Source: Zeugodacus cucurbitae (Eukaryota; Arthropoda; Insecta; Diptera; Tephritidae). From it: 64,000 bases of DNA. Positions 33,641 to 46,900 of this stretch are shown here, piece by piece. The position numbers were made by a program, and so were the translations under genes. Below the pieces are notes generated by a model. The model saw only the letters and a list, made by a program, of their open reading frames with translations. It made no database searches and was not told where the DNA came from. Where the stretch lies: NCBI RefSeq assembly GCF_028554725.1, contig NC_071671.1, forward strand, positions 5,801,001 through 5,865,000, written 5' to 3'. How positions within the stretch are numbered: the stretch's first letter is position 1; each line of letters starts with the position of its first letter.

Positions 33641-36600
33641 CATTTTTAATTTCATACTCTCTCTCATAATAATTTAATGCAATTTCTTCCTCTAGTTGTA
33701 ATTTCTTAATTTAAGAACATTAAAGCTCATCATTTATAAATATATCAAACTGTAACCCTATACACTACCAATCCCCATCTCACCCAATAAGTTTCAATAT
33801 TGCATCAAACAAATACACATACCCAACTACAATTACCCCACATTTAATAATCGCAAATGGCTTTGAGGGTTGCATAAGGCACACAATGCCGCAAATCTCC
33901 CGCTGCGATAATTATGACCTGAAGCTAAATGAAAATGATGAAAGTGAAGACGACATACAAAGCGACATACGCCGAAAATGAACGCATTTGTTGCTCGTTA
34001 AGTACGCTGACCCTCACTTTTCTCACTCACTGAGGGACTTTCACTTACAAATAATTAAAGTGTGATTTAATGGCATTCGATACGAAATCGAGAAATCGAA
34101 GGGTTACATTTACTTGTAGCAGTTTGTATAAGGTGAAGGGTCGTTTATGTGTCTTGAGAAACAAGTTTCTTTTAATTTGGGGATGCGCGTGTATTTTAGC
34201 AAGCACACATACAAATTATTTTACCCCTTCTGCTTCAACTTGTATTGAGTTTCATATTTTTCAACAAAGTATTAATCCTTTGCTCCTCCCCCGATTGGTT
34301 TGTAGTTTAAAACTTTTCTAATACTTTAGAGGTTAGATAACAAACAGCTGCTCACCATGAACTTGTGAAGAATTACGACAAGACAGCTTACAAAGATTTC
34401 TGGAACAAATTTGTTTAAGGAGACGTAAATCTTGTAAGAACTTTTCGAAATCAGCTGGGTAACAAGAGGTGATTTTTGCGGTTCTAAATTTGCTCACAGA
34501 CTAGAAACTAAGCCTAGATACATTCTGTTCCTAAAATACGCAATCCATAAATTCAAAAAGATGAAACTAGCACTGGAGCAAATCCGACTAACGGTTGCTC
34601 TATATAGATTCCAATGTCCAATAAAGGAGCCCAGGAAAGTTCAGAGCTTTTACTTCCCATATAGACTGCAAAAATTACTCAACGCTTTGGCGTGAGTTCC
34701 CGGGTTCTAGAAAAGACATTACATAAATCACGGCGGAACGAAGAAAGTCTGGTTGTTGGTTTTATTGACCTCTGAGGAGTCCAGCTGTAGTAATTGCTAA
34801 ATACGAAAATAGTCGTGTCAAGGTATCCATTGACAAGCCTTAGTTCCAAAACGTGAAAGAATGTAAAGAAACTTTTACTTGACTTTAGACTAGTGTCGAC
34901 TTCGTAGAACACGATACCGCAATTCATTTTATAGCGAAGAACATTCTAAGCTTGGGGACACATTCTTTCATAACATAATCAGAAAGAAAATTTAAATATT
35001 ATGTTGCCTACATTTAAGAACCAATGAAACTCATATAACGCACATAAAAGTATGCAATGGTCATTGAGTTCTTCTTAAGTTTTTTAATGGCTAAATTTTT
35101 ATTGACTAAACACAGTAGCACTATCTATTATGATTTTTAAACTTTTCCTTTACTAAACGCTTTCATATTTCCCCACAACATTTAACCACCTACCAACTTT
35201 TACACAAATTGACTCTATAAATTGTGGATTTTCCAACAATGACAAGCAGCGAGCAAGCTGACAAGCGAAATCTAAGCGAGACAAGTTCACAAAAGAGAAA
35301 CCGGAGTCCAACTTTCGGCAAACCGCTATCGCTGCAGCACAAAATTTTGCGAAACTCTATCTTCCGTTACTAACAACAACTACACATTTGATATTTTCCA
35401 AAGCCGGGCTGTCAAAAAGGCTTGCAAATTTGAATCAACTTGTCTGCTGTCAACCGCGCACACCGAATGAATTTTTTCGGCACGCGCGCCCGACTACGAC
35501 ATTTTAAGCCTTTGTGTGGGGCGTCTGGTATGGCCGACATAATAGACAAGAGGAATTGTAACCAAAATATAACGAATGGCAAGCAAAACAAAAACAACTG
35601 AGACAACAAATTCAACGGCTTTATCTTCCGCACGTTGGCAGTGGCACCACCGACAACGGCTGCCTGCAATAGCTGCGGTCATGCCAATCTCTTTAGCGCC
35701 TCTACCCATACTTACGCGCCGTCTGGCACCCCCGTTCCGTTGATGCTGTGCTGCCGCTGCCGCTGCTGCTGAGCCGACTAAATGTTTCGCTAATCCAATT
35801 ATTATCATTTCAATGAAATCGCCTGGTCAACCGGGCGTTACAAATGAACTGACTGCCAAGCTATATAGATGCTCCCTCACAGACACAATCAAGAAGGGGG
35901 GTGGACACAAGTGGACTGCGCGCAGCAAATATGGCATTAACGTGCATAGTAAAGCAGCTAAGTGGTAAAGTCTAGTCGACGCCCGCCAGTCTAGTGTGCA
36001 CAAGCGCTGACTGCTGGTGGCGCTGTTGGCCGTGGTGTTGGCTCTGGCGCTACTAATGGTGACGATGCTGTTGTTTTATCGGTGTGGGTATTGTGGGCGC
36101 ACACATAACCCGCCTACAGAAATCTTTTGGCAAAGGGATGTGCGCAATGAAGTGAAGATTTATGAAGTGCAAAATGCAGAGGCCATGCAAAAAGTAAGGG
36201 GTGTCACAAATGGTCGGTCGATGTTGCGAATTTGCAACGCTATAAATATACTTTTGCAAGCAACAGTGGTTTTTTGAGAGGATTTGGTCTCTACGGAATC
36301 ATTTTCCAGCGTTGCTAATGCATTAGGGCAAATCTGCAGGCATACATTTGGGCGCAAAGCTATATTAAATGCTTGCTGTTGTATATGTAGCTGTTTTAAT
36401 ACAATTTCGTACTGCTTTTTGACCCTTTTTCAGCAAATATTCTATAGCATGAGTAATTACATTGCGCGATTGAATATCCGTTTGTGCTCACACTACATAC
36501 TCGGCACATATTAAGGGACAAAATGTTCTTTAATTTGCGAAATTAGAATATGATTAATTTTCGATTCGCTTTCCCAAAAGCGGGCTTTGCAATTTGGGTC

Positions 36601-36735
36601 TTCTTTGAGGCTTTACTTGATGAAATATCGTTTATAACTTCATAATTTCCGTCAAAAATTACTTACATGTCGTTCGTTTAACTCATTGTGCTCAACAAAT
36701 GGTGATAACATGGGTAGCTTACCTGAAAGTATGCA
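33641..36735. other. Non-coding stretch
   Basis: No gene was recognised. GC-richer sequence lies at about 35440-36130 with GCTGCCGCTGCTGCTG near 35751-35775. The frame at 36017-36277 starts with hydrophobic residues but opens on GTG and shows no family signature, so I do not call it. Confidence 0.4.
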
Positions 36736-36739
36736 ATAA

Positions 36740-37030
36740 GAAAATAAATTGATTAAGTTTAAGTCAGAAATTAAGCTTAAGTAGGGTTAAAAATACTAAA
36801 GTCGTATTCTTAAAATAGTTTTTTATAAAATATAAACCACGTTAAATGAAATTAAAGCAGTATTCAAAACTTGTTGCCTATCTTTAGGCTGCATTCGCAA
36901 ATTTTTGTTTAAATATTTTGTTTGAAATGTTTTAAGTATTCCAAAATCGTATTATTAAATTATAAATTCTAGTAATTATGCAAATTAAATGAAGGCAGCG
37001 AAGTTTTGTTGCCTACCTTTAGGCTCATAA
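36740..37030 (+). repeat. Tandem duplication, period about 136 bp
   Basis: The word GTTGCCTA(T/C)CTTTAGGCT occurs at 36873 and 37009. Weaker similarity precedes each copy (AAATCGTATT or AAGTCGTATT, then TTAAATGAA). This is an old two-unit duplication. Confidence 0.6.
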
Positions 37031-38680
37031 TCGACGTGCAGTTAAAAATATTAAATAATACATATTATTCATAATAATATTTAAACAAAAGTCAAACCAA
37101 AACCAACAAAAATTAAACAAGCTTTTATTTCAACAACAATTTAATGCAAACAAAGCTATATTTAACGCTTTAAGAACACCGTAGAAAACCACCAATTACC
37201 CAACATCTACTTTCATCTACCTTTCTTGCACCGACTTTCGCTGCCGCCACAAAATAAACAGGCGAGTAAACAACGCGCCAAGAAGTATACTTCAACTGTA
37301 CAACAATGAAAGGCACCAAGGAAAGCCAGAGGACCATATACAGCAGCAACAAGCACACACCTCACTGACTCCTTGTGCGGCTTGCGTACTATATTTTTAA
37401 TTAAAAGCAAATAATTAAATACTTTGTATGCACCGCTGAGTGTTTAAACGCCAGTCAAGTCAGTCAATGGGCGCGTAAAAATGCCAGACGCCGCTGCGAG
37501 GTACTAGCTGTTTACATTGAAATGCGACACAGTAATGTGGCATACTTGCGGGCGCCAAGCAGCCCGACAGTGAGATAAAAAGCAAACAACCGCAAGATGT
37601 TTTTCAGCACGCAGCGAAAAGTGAAAAAACGAAATTACTTGTAATAAGCAAAACAATAACAGTAAAATGGAAAAGCGAGCGCATAACGGTAATAGGTATA
37701 AGGAGATAGCGAGGTTTCAATATTTCGCACAGCACAAAAGCGAAAATATTTTTAGGCGTTATGCAAATAATAACAAACAAAATGATAAGCAGTGTGGAGG
37801 CTGCCAGTAATAATGCCTAGAAAAGCGATAAAGTGGTGTGAAAGAAAACAAAAACAGTTACGCTTGCCTCAAAGTTATTTTTATATATTTTTTTTTTTGG
37901 CTAGAAATTTATACATATATTTATTATTAAACACACCCACACTTGCCCACAAGCTAAAATTTTTCTATTTATATGTCTGTTGTGAGTTAGAAACGGAAAC
38001 TGAAATTTAAAGCTTTATTAAGTCAGCAACGAAATAATAAAAATAACGCTGCGGGTTAACTCACACATGATTTCCCCATTTTACACTTAAAAACACTTTA
38101 TTTTGCATATGCAGCGTAAAGCGCCATAAAGTATGTTAAATTCAATATTTCTTAAGTGAAAAAGTTGCAAAGGAAATCAGGGAGAAAATACGCACTGCTG
38201 CTTTATTATTCTTTATACGCACTTAAGCTTCCTCCGCTTTACTTTCTTTACCGCTTGCAGTATCAAACAAACGCTCCTGGCGTTACTCTCGACTTCTCAA
38301 TTTCATATGTGTCAAAAATCAATCGCCCCAAAAAGCTTGCTAAGGCTCACATACACACAATAAGCACTACAAACATTCAATTCGCTGTTACGAGTCACCC
38401 TTCAGTCTCACAAAGCTTTCGAAGCATTTGAGCTGCACAATTCAAATCTACATAAATGAAGCATTTGCTCCTTTTTTCAACTCCATTGAGTTTTCCAATG
38501 ACGTGACAGTTTTTATGTTCATACCCACACGAGGGAATATATACTAAGTAATGAACAATAGTGTTTATGACTTTTAAATGACAAACGGTTTGCCATTATT
38601 TGACACATTACGGCGGTCTTTGAAGAGTGAAGAAAGAAAGAGTAAGGTTGCTGATGTTCTACACAAATATTTTACATATA
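37031..38680. other. Non-coding stretch
   Basis: No gene was recognised. Short frames at 37170-37410 (minus), 37792-38010 and 38156-38431 (plus) carry no motif. Confidence 0.45.
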
Positions 38681-38683
38681 ACT

Positions 38684-39107
38684 TATTCATAATTCATAAT
38701 TATTCCATAATTCATAATTCATAATTCATAATTCATAATTCATAATTCATAATTCATAATTCATAATTCATAATTCATAATTCATAATTCATTCATTCAT
38801 AATTCATAATTCATAATTCATATTTCATAATTCATAATTCATAATTCATAATTCATAATTCATAATTCATAATTCATAATTCAGAATTCATAATTCATAA
38901 TTCATAATTCATAATTCATAATTCATAATTCATAATTCATAATTCATAATTCATTCATTCATTCACAATTCATAATTCATAATTCATAATTCATGATTCA
39001 TAATTCATAATTCATAATTCATAATTCATAATTCATAATTCATAATTCATAATTCATAATTCATAATTCATAATTTATAATTCATAATTTATAATTCATA
39101 ATTCATA
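38684..39107. repeat. Microsatellite of the 7-bp unit ATAATTC
   Basis: About 420 bp consist of near-perfect ATAATTC repeats, roughly 55-60 units. Two places switch to the 4-bp unit ATTC (about 38786-38800 and 38950-38966). Single-base variants occur at about 38822, 38883 and 38993, and several TTTATAATT forms occur near the right end. The unit contains the self-complementary AATT. Confidence 0.97.
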
Positions 39108-40355
39108 TCAGGAATCATTATATATATTGATAATCTCTACTACTTCCCGATCCAACACCTCTCCTTAGCTCTCACTCGAATGTGAGTTATAAAATTTCGC
39201 CACACCATATAACCCACAGTCTTCCAAAAGTAATAGTCCCCCCCCTCACGAACTCCCTCCTCGACTACGTTCGTTTGGCAGTCAAAAATCAATTTGCTGC
39301 AAATATGTAATCAATATGCCACCCCCGCAACGGCATTTATAGCCGTCTCATTGACTTTCTTTTCGCAAACGCTTGAATATTGTATGACTTAGGCGAATTC
39401 TCTGGAGGATGAGAGAGAGATAGATAGGGGGAGGTCACACACGAACAAATATGCCACGACTAAGGGCACACATGCATGTCCGCCGTGACATTTTACAGTT
39501 TGCGGCAATTTATTTTTCGCTTTTTGTTTCTTTCAATTCAGTGTGCCCCTTTCAATGAAAGAAAGCCAAGCGTAGACGTAAAATGCGGCCCGAAAAGAAA
39601 AATATGTTATTTAGCCGGAGAGTGTATTAAAGAAAGTAGTAAAAGCGCGCATTTGCACAAACACAATACGGCGGATGTGTGGGAAGCACTTAAGCGGAAA
39701 CGGATGTCGAAGAGTTTGGGGACATGTGTAGGTGAAAAGGGAAATGGCAGTGGCGATAAGAGAGAGATCAAACTAAACAGAACAGTCGGTGAGATTACTC
39801 GTTAGCCAACTAAAAATTCTTTTTTTTTTTGCCGGAAAAGCACACTACTTCAAGCGGCTCGTTGCGTGGTCTCCCCAGACACGTTCTTCGTTGCAGCAAC
39901 AACCGTATTGCCAACTTTAAACTTAGTTTCGTTGCGTTACCTCACTACTCCTACGACTCACGCCACTTAATGCCGGCTCACGTACTCAGCTCAGCTCAGT
40001 ATGCTGTTTGTTGCAAAGTTTTTTGGCATGCACGGGCGTCTCTTGACAGCCGTAAAGGCATTTCTTTGCCACCTTTCCTCTTTTTTGCTCGCTTTTCTCA
40101 CGTTTCTTGTAGTTATCGCTTTCTCAGCCTCTTTTTTTACATACCTACGCTTCAACATATGCTTTAAGTTAAGTACTTCAACCGCCTTTTAGACTACATT
40201 CTAATATATGAAATATTTTTTATCGACGCACAAACCCGGTCATTACCCTTTTCCAGGCACCGCCAAATATTTTGATCGATATGAAAAGTTTTCATATTTT
40301 ACGTCTACGCGCTAAATGTTGGTAGCTACGAGGTAGCTACATTCTAGTACCATCA
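39108..40355. other. Non-coding stretch
   Basis: No gene was recognised. Frames at 39476-39805 and 39829-40167 have no family signature; the second opens without an ATG. Confidence 0.4.
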
Positions 40356-40360
40356 TCTGT

Positions 40361-40672
40361 GACGGGAATCCCGAATATTGTAGGCATGAAATTTCACAAT
40401 TTTTTTATCATTTGGAAAATATTTAGACTCTTCTTTATTTAAATCAATTAAATTATTTAATTTATGTAATAAATACTATTTGAGTCCTGAAAATTTTTCG
40501 GGATCCCGAATTTACAATTTTCAAAACCCGAAATTATATCGATCGGTTTTAAAACGCCTTAGAGTGTCTACATATTGTATTATGGCATAAAAAATAACTG
40601 AGTGAAGAAAGATTCCAAGATACTCACTAAAAACCGGGATGCCGAAATCTATGAAACCAAATCCCGAAAGTT
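40361..40672. repeat. Cluster of CCCGAA / GGGATCCCGAA words
   Basis: GGGAATCCCGAAT (about 40363), CGGGATCCCGAATTT (about 40499), ACCCGAAATT (about 40526), CCGGGATGCCGAAAT (about 40633) and ATCCCGAAAG (about 40660) lie within 310 bp. Two of these are near-palindromes. It looks like an old repeat built on a TCGGGAT/ATCCCGA word. Confidence 0.5.
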
Positions 40673-41775
40673 CAAAATCATTTTTTTTATAATTTTAACA
40701 CTTCACTTTTTGAAATATCCCGCATTTATTTCACTGCACTTCAATCATACTAACGCATTAAGCCCCACACCTTGCAGCGTCAGAAAACTTCCGCTGGGTG
40801 CCAAAAAGCCCCATCAATATTTTTTATGACATTTATTGAAAATTTCGCGGCGTCGCTCACTTCAAATGTCGCCGCTTTATTTGTGTTTGTTTTCCTACAT
40901 ATTTTCGGCATTTTTTCGTACGCCACTTGTATTTTACGAGTACGTGTCACGGACTCCCCTGCACAACACCCATACCACACGCATACCGGCACACTTAATC
41001 GGGTGGCTCTCTGTCTGGCTGTGATGTGTGTGCGTTACAAAGAGATATTTTCGGTTTTATGCTTTATGCATATGACTTTGTTGAACTTTAATGTGCCGCC
41101 TGTTGAAATACGTGTGACATTGTTGTTGTTGGCTGCATTTTATTGAATCATCAAAAATGTGCCGATTGAAATAAATTGAATAAAGGCTTTGTTTTCGCTC
41201 GAAAAGGGGGGGGGAGGGGTCGATGCGTGCTCGCATATTTGTGGAGATATATTCGTAGATATGTGTATAAATACAAAAAAAATATGTTTGCAATACCAAT
41301 ATAAGGGTACACATATGTTTCGGATGCTTTTATGGGCGCATTCCGCCAGCTGTTGTGACTTCTGTGGGAGCCGCAGGTGTTGTTTGTTTGGAACAAAATA
41401 AGGGTGAATTTAAAGAAATACACTTTAAGTATTTCGGATTAAAGAATTTTCTTGCTATACTCTTCAAATAAGCGCTTATTTTGTCATTTGGCGACTACAT
41501 GTGGCCTCCTCACCTTCACTTTTATAAGGTCTCATAATGAGATTACTAATATGTGATTTTTATAAGATCCAATGCTATTTTTATTCGAATTGAAACTTTT
41601 AACATTGAAAGCTTTAGTCCGATGAAAGCTTCCCTTACTATTTAAGATAAAGGCTGTGCTTTCGAGTTTAAGTATGTATATTCCGCATTGATTTCAACAA
41701 ATAGCAGGATCTATTAGAAAAACTGTAACGCTTTTATCATGTAAACTCCTAAAAATATAAAACAGCTCGTTTAAA
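40673..41775. other. Non-coding stretch
   Basis: No gene was recognised. Overlapping open frames on both strands at 40772-41423 are incompatible with one another and carry no motif. A G-run lies at 41208-41219. Confidence 0.4.
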
Positions 41776-41778
41776 CAT

Positions 41779-42410
41779 GAAAGCTCATAATACTACTTTT
41801 GCAAAGATCTTCCTTAAGAGGCCTTAGAATTGATTGAGAGAGAAAGAAGAGTCGAGATGGAGAAAACTAGAAGAAGAGAGAATTGGAACACAGTATTTCA
41901 CATTTGATACTTAGCTTCAAATGGGTGAAAGCTCACAATATTTCAATTTCGATACTTAACTTCAAACGGTTGAAAGTTTACTACATTTTAACTTCCGCTT
42001 TAATCAAGAAATCAAGATATAGGGTGACAGTTCTTTTAAACTCGAAAGCTTATAGTAGTAAAATGTTGAAAGTTATAGTATAGTAGAAGGCTTTCATTAA
42101 GAGGCCACTGGAATTATAGAAAGAGAAAAAGGAGTCGTGAGAGATAACTAAAATGAGATATATAGGTAAAGCAAGCGATACTGGATCTCAACTTCGGTAT
42201 TTGACCTTATGTTGGTGAAAGCTCACAGTGTTTCAACTTCGTTGCTTAACTTCAAATAGGTGAAAGCTCAGTTAATTTTTGACTTTTAAAATACAATAAC
42301 TACACAATGTAATAATATTTAATAGATTTTTCTAATAAGCCCCTGGTGTTAATACCAATTTTGAGAAACCGATAGGGAGAGACAGATAAAGAAAATTTCA
42401 GAGATATTAA
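41779..42410 (+). repeat. Degenerate tandem repeat, period about 265-280 bp
   Basis: Two units are visible. Each has a TTAAGAGGCC word (41813 and 42094) followed by a purine-rich part (AGAGAAAGAAGAGTCGAGA, then AGAGAAAAAGGAGTCGTGAG). After that come CTTCAAATGGGTGAAAGCTC and CTTCAAATAGGTGAAAGCTC. The second word itself is repeated within each unit with spacing of about 50-55 bp. The array is strongly diverged. Confidence 0.6.
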
Positions 42411-43544
42411 GAGATATGTAAAATTGGGTATAGATAATTGAAAGTCCTGTGGTTTGAACAGTTCTTAGCTTCAGCTTTATAGTCATATGTGTGGAAGTAA
42501 CTTAAAACAAGTCCAACATAACCTAAAAAATTGCAAAATTATTCCACAGCAAAAAGCATGTCCACCCAGAAAAAGTACGCCCAACAACATTAAACACAAC
42601 AAAAATCGTGCCCCTATTTAAATTTTGTAGAAAGAAAAATAATTCGAGAAAAAAGAACACATTTGTTGTAAGCGCTTATTATCAGTCGTATTACATGCAT
42701 AACTACAGAGCTTACAGAGCAGCCATGATGGAATGCGGCACACAAAAGCACCGACCGGCGAACAGGCTGCACTTTCACTTAATCATCGGACGGGCAGACG
42801 GCAGTACATAGGTAGTCAGCAAACGGCGGGCGGCAGCCACAAAGCAACTACAAAGGCATGAAAATTATGTGGCGGAGAATAAAAATTCAAACAGATTTAA
42901 ATAAGCGCGACGCAACGCTACCAAACATAGACCGCGTGCGATTTTACTGTTATTTGCATGCCGCGCATAAATTATGCAATGCTGAGAGGGCGTAAAAAAT
43001 ATGCTGGAGGAGCGAGACATTTTCGGACGGCAGCGCACACAGCGTTGCATTTGGCGACTATTAAGCGGCATGTAAGAAGCTGCCACAAAAGTGGAGAGGA
43101 ATGTGAGCGACAGCGGTTGGAGAAAGCAAAAGTGGCATGATGGAAAGTATGCGCAGCAGCAAATTGCAGCAATGCCAAGCTTTAGAAGGCGCGAGTATTT
43201 TTGCTTTGCTTTGATAAAATATGTAGACAGTGCAAGAAGTAGAGCTGGGTGAAATAAAATGCTAGGCTATAGCCGCTGCATATTAAATTAAAAAAGTCAC
43301 AAACACAAGTGGAGAACAAAAAATCGCCAAGCACGTTAAGTGAATCTAAAATGTACGTAATAGAAAAAGTATAAAGCAGTTAAGCGGGATCAGAAACTTG
43401 CGCCGCCGTCGTTTGAAGGCGCATTAAACAAACAAAGCAAATAAAAGCGAACGAATGAAATGTTAGCAGTTAGTGAAAATTGCGCTGAATATGATGCGCT
43501 GGAACCTGGAAATTAAAATTGTTTGTGAAATGCTAGCAAATATA
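42411..43544. other. Non-coding stretch
   Basis: No gene was recognised. Frames at 42608-43178 on both strands overlap and carry no motif. Confidence 0.4.
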
Positions 43545-43963
43545 CAGGGTGGTTGAAATGTTATAACGCTTACAATGGATTGGCACTAGAAAATTTAGAA
43601 AATAGTCAGAAAAATAGTATATATTTGTATAATTTTTTTTAAATAATTTTTTCTTTTGAATAACAAAAGTTTAAATTTGGACCATCAATATTATTGAAAA
43701 ATAAGTATATTTAAATTATTATATTATATTATTTTGTAATTATAACTTGAATATTCGATAATTTCAAATTTGATTAATAAGATTAAATCATTTCTGATAA
43801 GATTACTGAAGCGAATTCCAAATATATTATAAAATATTTTAATAGATTAGGCTTCAGTGAAAGAAACTAGTGAATAATGAAATTAAGTCAGCTGAAATTA
43901 TAATTTTGGGACCCCTACTTTCGGTAAAGACTTAAATAAAATAACAACATTTGGACCACCCTA
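43545..43963. mobile_element. MITE with AGGGTGGT ends, about 418 bp
   Basis: The left end CAGGGTGGTTGAAATGTTAT (43545-43564) pairs with an inverted AGGGTGGTCCAAATGTTGT at 43944-43962, with three mismatches in about 19 positions. The interior is AT-rich and non-coding. No clear target duplication was found, though TA-like flanks are present. Ends beginning AGGGTGGTC are common for Tc1/mariner-type MITEs; the assignment here is tentative. Confidence 0.65.
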
Positions 43964-46900
43964 TTTAAATTTCAAGCAAAGCATAGTCATACTTTCGGTC
44001 AGCAATTTAGTAGTTTAGTCGGCGGGCGTCGCGTATTTTTACATCATTTATGCGCCACAACGTCGTCAACATGGCAGCACCGGACGCCCAGGCGTAAGCT
44101 AGACACAAAATTTACTACCTCAATGCAATGCATACTTAAATGAAGGGCAAAGGAAAGAAGATGGACACACAGTGGACTTTTATGCGCTTTCTATTTAATT
44201 TCGCTGCATGCCATTTTTTTTTAGTGGGATATTTGGCATTTTTTAAATATTTTTTTATATTCTATCTGTGATATTTTTACTCTCGGCTTTCACGAAATGT
44301 ATTTACGTTACGTATGCGGCGCATAATTCAATGTTGTTTTTCGTAATATAAAAGAGTGGTCATAGTCGAGTAGCGGCTAAGAAATTTTTAATATAAAATG
44401 GCTGAAAATGTTTCTGAGTAAGGAAAACATTTCTTTTCAAGCCTTACTAAATTATACAGCGTTACAAATTTTAGCTTGCAAACCAGCAAAATCGTTTTTA
44501 CTGTTTCTCTAAAGTAAATGGGCCTCAGCGCCTGCTGAAATTTATTGCATTCTCAAATACCCACAAATACAAATATACAACGAAACACAAGCGTATAATA
44601 AATAAGTGACAAAGGCAACGCAGCTCATCCGTCGGCTTTCACTTCACAAAATAAGCCATAAAATTACCACATTCTGTGACAAATTTGAACCGCATCATTT
44701 GCAGTGCGGTCGCGACGCTTGACACCCGCAAGAGTCGGACAAAAAACCGTAAGTACAATAATAACAAAGCGATGTGCCACAACAATAACAAAACTAATAG
44801 CAAATGCTAACAACAGCAGTGAAATGCGAAATATGTAAGCATAAACCGCAGCCAATATAATGGCACAACACAGCCTTTCATACTAAGTAAGGCTGAGGCC
44901 ATAGTAGACCATAGAACATTGAGCGCAAAGAAGAACGGCAATTCTCAATAAATACGCGGACTAAAGAAGCTTTCTCCAAGAGCAACGCTCTTTTCGGCCT
45001 TTCATTTTCCTTAAAACCAACACCTTCTTCCACTATGTACTCAGCCTTAGCCCCTCGACTTTAGCTATGCTTTCTGGTAAATGCCAACGTCCAGATCGAA
45101 TTGTCGGCAATTCCCGCTTTGTTTATGTAGTTAAAGAGCATTAAGTCAATGTTTGAATTGTTTGCTACACAAACAATGGCATGGACCGCGCTATAATACC
45201 CACCTCTTATAGTACCCACCTCCCGCCGCAGTGTCTATTATGCACGCTAACATTACCACATAACAAACAAAACAAACAAAAAAAAAATATGGGAAACAAT
45301 CACCCTCGACATCAAAGCCAAAGTTATTTGCTGTAAATTTTTCGTCTTTCAAGTAGACATTTTCCAATTCAAAAAGGGGACCGACGCCGAGCGTTGAAAA
45401 TAAATGACAAAACTTAAAAATAACTTCAGATTCGCCACGCCGAGTACTGATGTGTTGTGATAACGTCGTGTTGTTGTGGTGTGGAAAAAATAAAACACAG
45501 CGCAAAATAAGGGACCAGCCGTGAAATCGCTTTGCAGCTATAATTTGAACACACAGACGGAGCTGACAGTGCGGAGTTTTGTTAAGACACATAAAGCGGG
45601 GGGGTGTCTTCTAAAGAGCGCGTGGAATTTCTACGCCGCTTTCAAGTTACATAATTTCAATATATCAAAATGTGTGGAGATAGCGGAGAGGAATGTGTCG
45701 CTGACCTGAATTTCATGTCTGCTGTTAATTTTAAGGGGGTTGGGGATTCTTTGAGAAGAACAACTTGAGTTTTGAATTACCCTAACACCAAATAATGGCT
45801 CATTTTAAACATGTTGAGCTATTAAACACATGCATAATTCATTAAAGCTTTCTTGTTTCAAGCGCAAAGGGAATAATTTGTGTTGCAGGGTTGTTTTTTG
45901 ATTTGATCTTAAAAGCATTTTTTGTGGTCGGAACCCACAAAACCAATTAATTTTCGAGAAATAAGAGCTTAATTTTAGTTTAAATAGTCAAATTTGGCGG
46001 TAGAAATCTGTCCACAAAAATGTATGTGAACTGTAGAACAACCTTCCTAGGTTTGGTGATGGAATGATTTGAATGATCTTTTATACCTTTGATCTCAATG
46101 AGATCCTTTAGGAGGGACCAAATACTTCGACATTTTAGAATTTTAGTATAATATCTAGAAATCTCTTTAATTCCTATTGTGAATCCCTTTTACCTATTGC
46201 GAACCGACCACTTTACCGGATCTTATATTACAGTCTCAACCACGCTATAACTATTGGATATCCACAGCTTCCCAAAACTACAATAGTTTCGGGAAATTTA
46301 ATGTTGATATTCAAAATCAGTTCCAGCGTATAATGAGTCTATATAAGTTGGAAACGGCTTTCGATACTTCCAGTCTGTCCGATAAAGGTTGGACTGCGAA
46401 CCTTCACGAATCAAAGTCTTTGATACACTCATTCCAAAATTTAAATTTCTCACAGAGTCAAAGGGACCAACACCTCCACTTTTAGCCATAGTTTTATACT
46501 TTTGTATACGGCTCTTAACTTGCAGCAATTCATTTGACATGCTTTCAAATAAATTTAGTATACCATAACAACACTTAATAGAAGAAACAACCCTGTCTAC
46601 ACTAAAGTGAAACTCCATTTGCTTTAGTTCATATTATTTTCCTCACACTATGCACCCACACTCCAACTTATACCCACTTTGACCATTAAAAGTGAACGGT
46701 AGTTAATATAAAATAAAATTTGTAGAAAAACTTTTTAAATGATTTTCTCACTCCTGACTCCGTTTCAGACGGCAACATAAAAAGGAGCACTTTTCTTGAA
46801 AGAAAGAAAAAAAAAACTTTTGGGTTCTACACTTTATTGTCGTGTTAATCGACCGCAACGAGCCAAACACGCAAAGAAAGAAGTAAATGAGTGCTGTCCT

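Noticed and set aside
36017..36277. A frame starting with a hydrophobic, signal-like segment
   Set aside because: It opens on GTG, not ATG, lies in a GC-richer patch with biased codons, and the rest has no family signature.
38684..39107. CRISPR-like regular repeat
   Set aside because: The unit is 7 bp with no spacers, and the DNA is eukaryotic. It is a microsatellite.
46298..46618. A 106-codon minus-strand frame
   Set aside because: It reads like a plausible protein in places but has no recognisable domain, no splice context and no second copy. A frame of this length is expected by chance in a window of this size.
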